Source: Comamonadaceae bacterium CG12_big_fil_rev_8_21_14_0_65_59_15 | GTDB taxonomy: Bacteria; Pseudomonadota; Gammaproteobacteria; Burkholderiales; Burkholderiaceae_C | Length of the DNA: 41,123 nucleotides | Reading direction: 5' to 3' | Assembly (NCBI GenBank): GCA_002786915.1 | Contig: PCUV01000003.1 | Span: 1 to 41,123, forward strand | Shown: positions 37,383 through 41,123 of the stretch, in pieces | Layout: each line of letters begins with the position of its first letter | Position numbering within the stretch: position 1 is the stretch's first letter | Notes under the pieces: model-generated | The model's database searches: none | Told to the model about the DNA's origin: nothing | The model's input: only the letters and a program-made list of their open reading frames with translations | Made by a program: the position numbers and the translations under genes

Positions 37383-39041
37383 ATGGCACTTGAACCTGAC
37401 GACCTTTCCACCAGCTCGGCACTCGTTGTTGACGGCAACCCAACCTCACGCGGTATCTTGGTGTCGCAATTGCGTGACTTTGGCATGGGCACGGTCGTCC
37501 AGGCCAGTCGTCTGGCAGACGCCAGACGGCAACTGGAATATCGCAAGTTTGACGTGGTGCTGTGTGAACTGCATTTTCAGGGCGACACCATGTCGGGGCA
37601 GGATTTGATCGACGACCTGCGACGCAATCAGTTGCTGCCGTTTTCCACGGTGCTCATCATGGTCACCGGCGAAGCCACCTACGCCAAGGTGGCCGAAGCC
37701 GCCGAATCAGCGCTGGACGGCTACCTGCTTAAACCGCATCGTGCGTCGCAACTGGCCGAGCGACTGCATCAAGCCCGCATTCGCAAAACATCACTGCAAG
37801 ACATCTTCACGGCAATCGAGGCACAAGAGTTTGAGGTAGCCGCGCAACGGTGTGTACAGCGCTTTGAGTCGCGCGGCTTGTTCTGGCTTTACGCCGCGCG
37901 CGTCGGCGCCGAGCTGCTGCTGCGCACCGGCCAATTTGACCAGGCACAAAAGTTGTACCAGGCGGTGGTGCAGGCCAAGACCTTGCCGTGGGCCAAGCTG
38001 GGCGTGGCGCGCGCCCAGCTCGACAGCGGCGAGACGGTCAAAGCCGTCAGTACGCTGGAAAACCTGGTCCATGAGGATCCCGACTACGCCGACGCGTATG
38101 ACGTGCTAGGCCGGGCCCAGTTTGCACAAGGCAATCTCGACGCCGCGCTGCAAACCTACCAGCTCGCCAGCCAAATGACGCCAGCGTCGATCAGTCGCCT
38201 GCAAAACCTGGCACTCATGACTTTTTTTATGGGTGAGCGCAAGGCCGCTGAACCCATCCTCGACCGTACCGTGCGCCTCGGACTCGATTCCAAGATGTTC
38301 GATTGCCAGACCATCGTGCTGCTGGCGTTCGTCCGGCTGGAAAATGGCGACTACAAAGGCTTGCAGCGCTGCGCCGACGACTTCGCCCGTTTGCTCGAAC
38401 GCAACCCTGACGCCACGCGCGCGAAACGCTTATCTGAAATTGTGCAAACACTGGCGCTGATCTCGCGCGGGGATTTTGGCGGGGCACTCGATGCGGTGCG
38501 AACCCACTGCCAGCGCATCCGCGACCTTGACTTTGACTTTGAATCAGCCTGCAACCTGCTGACGCTGCTGGCGCTACTGGCACAAAAAGCGATCCAGCTC
38601 GACGAAGTGATGGCCGTGGTCGATACGCTGGGGCTGCGCTTTGGCGGCACCCGGTTGCAGTCAGAGCTGCTGGCCAATGCAGCCTCGGTACATCCCCCTT
38701 ACGCCGAGCAGGTTCGTGGTGCCAATGCCCGGGTGCTCAAGCTGGCCGAAGTGGCGATGGCGCAAACGCTGGCCGGCGATCCCGGCGCTGCAGTGATGGA
38801 GCTGCTTGCGCAAGGCCAACAGACCCTGAGCAGCAAGCTGATCGAAACCGCCTATCTGGTGCTGAACCGTTACCGCGCACAAATTGCGCAGGCTGACACC
38901 TTGGAGACACAAGTGCGAATGCTCAGAGAGCGCTTCAACTCGAACGGTTCCCGCCCGACGCTGGGCGAACAGAAACGTCAAGCCGGTGGTCTGAGCCTGC
39001 GCAGCGACATCAGCACACCAACAACGACACCAGCGCGCTAA
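37383..39041 (+). CDS. Degenerate receiver domain fused to TPR repeats
   Basis: A 552-aa cytoplasmic protein from ATG (MALEPDDLSTSS). Residues 12-135 have a CheY-like fold (ALVVDGNPTSRGILVSQL, ending LDGYLLKPHR), but the phosphoacceptor position is Glu (E62 in VVLCELHF) and the acidic pair is D17-G18 instead of two acids. It is therefore a pseudo-receiver, unlikely to be phosphorylated in the usual way; Glu may mimic the phosphorylated state. From about 150 to 330 there are TPR-like helical repeats (LLRTGQFDQAQKLYQAVVQA, DAYDVLGRAQFAQGNLDAAL), and more helical repeats to the end. No DNA-binding or enzymatic output domain is seen; the protein likely acts by protein-protein contact. Confidence 0.88.
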   Translation: MALEPDDLSTSSALVVDGNPTSRGILVSQLRDFGMGTVVQASRLADARRQLEYRKFDVVLCELHFQGDTMSGQDLIDDLRRNQLLPFSTVLIMVTGEATYAKVAEAAESALDGYLLKPHRASQLAERLHQARIRKTSLQDIFTAIEAQEFEVAAQRCVQRFESRGLFWLYAARVGAELLLRTGQFDQAQKLYQAVVQAKTLPWAKLGVARAQLDSGETVKAVSTLENLVHEDPDYADAYDVLGRAQFAQGNLDAALQTYQLASQMTPASISRLQNLALMTFFMGERKAAEPILDRTVRLGLDSKMFDCQTIVLLAFVRLENGDYKGLQRCADDFARLLERNPDATRAKRLSEIVQTLALISRGDFGGALDAVRTHCQRIRDLDFDFESACNLLTLLALLAQKAIQLDEVMAVVDTLGLRFGGTRLQSELLANAASVHPPYAEQVRGANARVLKLAEVAMAQTLAGDPGAAVMELLAQGQQTLSSKLIETAYLVLNRYRAQIAQADTLETQVRMLRERFNSNGSRPTLGEQKRQAGGLSLRSDISTPTTTPAR

Positions 39042-39101
39042 CTTGATGCAAAATTGACGTGCTTGGTTTTCCATCCCTTTTACACAACAGGAGTCTTCAG
39101 T

Positions 39102-40061
39102 ATGCGTTTATTCAAAACATGGGGCGCGACGGTTGCCCTGGTTGCCGCCGTCGCAGCAACGGCCGTCAGCGCCCAGTCGCAGCAGTTTGTCAACATCCTG
39201 ACCGGTGGTCAAAGTGGCGTCTATTACCCGCTGGGCGTTGCTTTGAGCCAGATTTATGCCAAGGCCATTCCCAACACGCGATCGACCGCGCAGGTCACCA
39301 AGGCCAGCGCGGAAAACCTCAACCTGTTGCAGGCCGGGCGCGGCGAGCTGGCGCTGGCGCTGGGCGATTCGGTCTCCAACGCCTGGAAGGGTGACACCGA
39401 ATCGGGCTTCAAGACCAAGCTCGACAAGCTGCGCGGCCTGTCTGCCACCTACAACAACTACATCCAGATCGTGGCCAACGCCGACAGTGGTATCAAGACG
39501 CTGGCGGACCTGAAAGGCAAGCGCATCAGCGTGGGCGCAGCCAAGTCAGGCACTGAGCTCAATGCGCGCGCCATCCTTAAAGCCGCTGGTCTGACTTACG
39601 CCGACCTAGGCAAGGTGGAATACTTGCCGTTTGGCGAGTCGGTCGAGTTGATGAAAAACCGTCAGTTGGATGCCACCTTGCAGTCGGCTGGGCTGGGCGT
39701 GGCGTCGATTCGTGACCTGGCCACGGCCATCAAGATCGTGGTGGTAGCTGTGCCTGCTGGCGTGGTAGCCAAGGTGGGCGATGCTGCTTATCAGCCAGCC
39801 ACCATTCCGGCCAATACCTACACCGGCCAAACGGCCGACGTGGCCACGGCAGCCATCCCCAACTTTTTGGTGACGCATTCGGGCGTTTCCAACGAGCTGG
39901 CCTACCAAATGGCCAAAACCATGTACGAAGGCATTGACACCCTGTACGCAGCGCACAACGCCGCCAAGACCATCAAACGCGAAAACGCCATCAAGGGCAT
40001 GCCGGTGCCGCTGCACCCGGGCGCGGAAAAGTATTACCGTGAAGTGGGTGTGCTGAAATAA
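39102..40061 (+). CDS. TAXI-family TRAP transporter solute-binding protein
   Basis: Periplasmic binding component of a TAXI-type TRAP transporter, 319 aa. The start is the ATG following AGGAG (CAACAGGAGTCTTCAGT); a longer in-frame ORF upstream lacks a ribosome site. The signal peptide ends near TAVSAQSQ. Family features are FVNILTGGQSGVYYPLGVAL at the N-terminus, TKASAENLNLLQAGRGELAL and GKRISVGAAKSGTELNARAI. Ligands of this class are usually carboxylates such as glutamate or other organic acids; none can be assigned here. The permease follows after a 169-bp gap that holds a large palindrome. Confidence 0.95.
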   Translation: MRLFKTWGATVALVAAVAATAVSAQSQQFVNILTGGQSGVYYPLGVALSQIYAKAIPNTRSTAQVTKASAENLNLLQAGRGELALALGDSVSNAWKGDTESGFKTKLDKLRGLSATYNNYIQIVANADSGIKTLADLKGKRISVGAAKSGTELNARAILKAAGLTYADLGKVEYLPFGESVELMKNRQLDATLQSAGLGVASIRDLATAIKIVVVAVPAGVVAKVGDAAYQPATIPANTYTGQTADVATAAIPNFLVTHSGVSNELAYQMAKTMYEGIDTLYAAHNAAKTIKRENAIKGMPVPLHPGAEKYYREVGVLK

Positions 40062-40116
40062 GGAGCTGCCTGCGACGGCAGTTTTAACCCGCAGCGCACG
40101 CTAGTCACTGGTGGTA

Positions 40117-40203
40117 GCTGAATGGGGTCAGATCCCAATTCGGGCTTAAGTCTTCAGACCGGTCCGATGCACACCCTCGAATTGGGCTCTGACCCCATTC
40201 AGC
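40117..40203. repeat. Palindrome with 26-bp arms in the TRAP operon
   Basis: The arms 40117-40142 and 40178-40203 pair at 25 of 26 positions (GCTGAATGGGGTCAGATCCC against its inverse, then AATTCG/CGAATT), enclosing 35 bases that include GACCGGTC. It belongs to the GGGGTCAGA family by its arms. It separates the binding protein from its permease and ends 27 bases before the permease ATG. A strong hairpin here could lower permease expression relative to the binding protein. Confidence 0.9.
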
Positions 40204-40230
40204 GGGGTTTGCCAACGAACATATTTTTAT

Positions 40231-41123
40231 ATGGAAAATTCGGCTCCGGCCCATACAAATCAAACGCAAACAGCTATCTTCTGGATAGCAATTGCGTTCT
40301 CCACTTTCCAGCTCGTTACCGCCGCGTTCAGCCCCCTGTCGAGCCAGGTGGTGCGCGCGGTGCATGTGGGGTTTGTGCTGTGGCTGATCTTTTTGCTCTA
40401 CCCGCCGTTGGCGCACTGCGCGCGCTGGGCGAGTATCGGGCGCGTGCTGGGCTGGGTGCTGGGGCTGACCGGTTTTGTCTTCAGTCTGTACCACTGGCGT
40501 TTTGAGGCTGACCTGACGCAGCGCGCTGGCGACTTGATCCCGATGGACTGGGTGATCGGCGTGGTCAGCGTGGCGCTGGTGTTTGAAGCGGCGCGGCGCG
40601 CCATGGGCTGGGGTCTGCCGCTGGTGTGCGCGGTGTTTCTGGCCTATGGGCTGTGGGGTCAGTATCTGCCGGGCAGCCTGGCGCATCGCGGCTTTGGGCT
40701 GGACCAGATTGTCAGCACGCTGGGCTTTGGCACCGAAGGCATTTATGGCACGCCCACCTATGTGTCGTCGAGCTACATCTTTTTGTTCATTCTGTTTGGC
40801 GCGTTTTTAGAGCAGGCCGGCATGATCGCGCTGTTCACCGACTTTGCCATGGGCACAGTGGGCCACACGCGCGGCGGGCCGGCCAAGGTGTCGGTGATTT
40901 CCAGCGGCTTGATGGGCACCATCAACGGCTCGGGCGTGGCCAATGTGGTCACCACCGGGCAGTTCACCATTCCGTTGATGAAGCGCTTTGGCTACAGCCC
41001 GGCGTTTGCCGGCGGGGTGGAAGCCACCAGCAGCATGGGCGGGCAGATCATGCCGCCGGTGATGGGCGCGGTGGCCTTCATCATGGCCGAGACCATCAAC
41101 GTGCCGTATGTGACCATCGTCAA
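40231..41123 (+). CDS. TRAP transporter fused permease, N-terminal part (3' partial)
   Basis: Membrane permease of the 4TM/12TM-fused type that pairs with TAXI binding proteins; only the first 297 codons lie in the window and the frame is open to the edge. After a short polar N-terminus come hydrophobic segments (AIFWIAIAFSTFQLVTAAF, VGFVLWLIFLLYPPLA, VLGWVLGLTGFVFSLY, MDWVIGVVSVALVFEAA), then the DctM-type region with YIFLFILFGAFLEQAG, SGLMGTINGSGVANVVTTG and EATSSMGGQIMPPVMGA, which are the family's hallmark blocks. No ribosome site precedes the ATG at 40231. The first 16 codons are coded by copy 7 of the 50-bp repeat, so the native start may have been altered. Confidence 0.93.
   Translation, partial: MENSAPAHTNQTQTAIFWIAIAFSTFQLVTAAFSPLSSQVVRAVHVGFVLWLIFLLYPPLAHCARWASIGRVLGWVLGLTGFVFSLYHWRFEADLTQRAGDLIPMDWVIGVVSVALVFEAARRAMGWGLPLVCAVFLAYGLWGQYLPGSLAHRGFGLDQIVSTLGFGTEGIYGTPTYVSSSYIFLFILFGAFLEQAGMIALFTDFAMGTVGHTRGGPAKVSVISSGLMGTINGSGVANVVTTGQFTIPLMKRFGYSPAFAGGVEATSSMGGQIMPPVMGAVAFIMAETINVPYVTIV
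40234..40278 (-). repeat. 50-bp interspersed repeat, copy 7 (permease N-terminus)
   Basis: On the minus strand TAGCTGTTTGCGTTTG is followed by GGGCCGGAGCCGAATTTT. The coding strand is the reverse of the element, read in the same frame as in aceF: NSAPAHTNQTQTAI here compared with NQAPAPVQQALAAT in AceF. Confidence 0.7.

Overview
The window reads as chromosomal DNA of a betaproteobacterium, most likely Burkholderiales, family Comamonadaceae (Rhodoferax/Polaromonas-like). This is inferred from the high GC content, a homodimeric-type pyruvate dehydrogenase set with a lipoyl domain on E3, the ispDF order, and the recognisable protein sequences. No search was run. Nearly all genes are core metabolism or housekeeping; there is no prophage, CRISPR array or intact transposase gene.

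Layout. 1-203: tail of a DUF4143-type protein. 274-6901 (minus strand): pyruvate dehydrogenase operon aceE-aceF-lpdA. 6902-7066: AT-rich divergent promoter region. 7067-10239: a membrane PAS histidine kinase and a FixJ-like regulator joined by an ATGA overlap, closed by a terminator. 10320-13895: folD, an M3 oligopeptidase (prlC) and an exported DUF4124/glutaredoxin protein, overlapping or nearly so. 14012-16363: a nitronate monooxygenase-like flavoprotein and a divergent short CaiB/racemase-like protein. 16401-17627 (minus): ispD-ispF. 17740-24712: mfd and valS with a foldback MITE between them. 24790-25947 (minus): cysM-tusA. 25985-26069: tRNA-Leu(CAA). 26402-30636: a FimV-like protein convergent with a GspE/PilB-type ATPase. 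30711-33413: NAD(P)-binding epimerase-like protein, a 2Fe-2S/flavin reductase and a TonB_C-like lipoprotein. 33548-37331: NADP-malic enzyme (maeB) convergent with an aldehyde dehydrogenase. 37383-39041: a degenerate-receiver/TPR protein. 39102-41123: a TAXI-type TRAP transporter (binding protein, then a fused permease cut by the window end).

The unusual content is a set of small repeats. (1) A roughly 50-bp element with core TAGCTGCT..GCGCTTG and GGGCTGGAG..GATTTGAT occurs seven times. Three copies lie in interdomain linkers of AceF and LpdA, one in ispD, one in the epimerase-like gene, one at the very N-terminus of the TRAP permease, and one fills the caiB/ispF junction. (2) valS carries an in-frame 84-bp near-perfect palindrome (28 codons) plus two smaller palindromic segments in other loops, resembling in principle the protein-embedded palindromic elements of Rickettsia. 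(3) Palindromes bounded by GGGGTCAGA/TCTGACCCC or GGGACAGA/TCTGTCCC sit in several intergenic gaps, one as an exact 60-bp tandem duplication and one as 26-bp arms inside the TRAP operon. (4) A 161-bp foldback MITE with 34-bp terminal inverted repeats and TAA flanks lies between mfd and valS. Together these suggest that non-autonomous repeats have spread into both spacers and open reading frames of essential genes.
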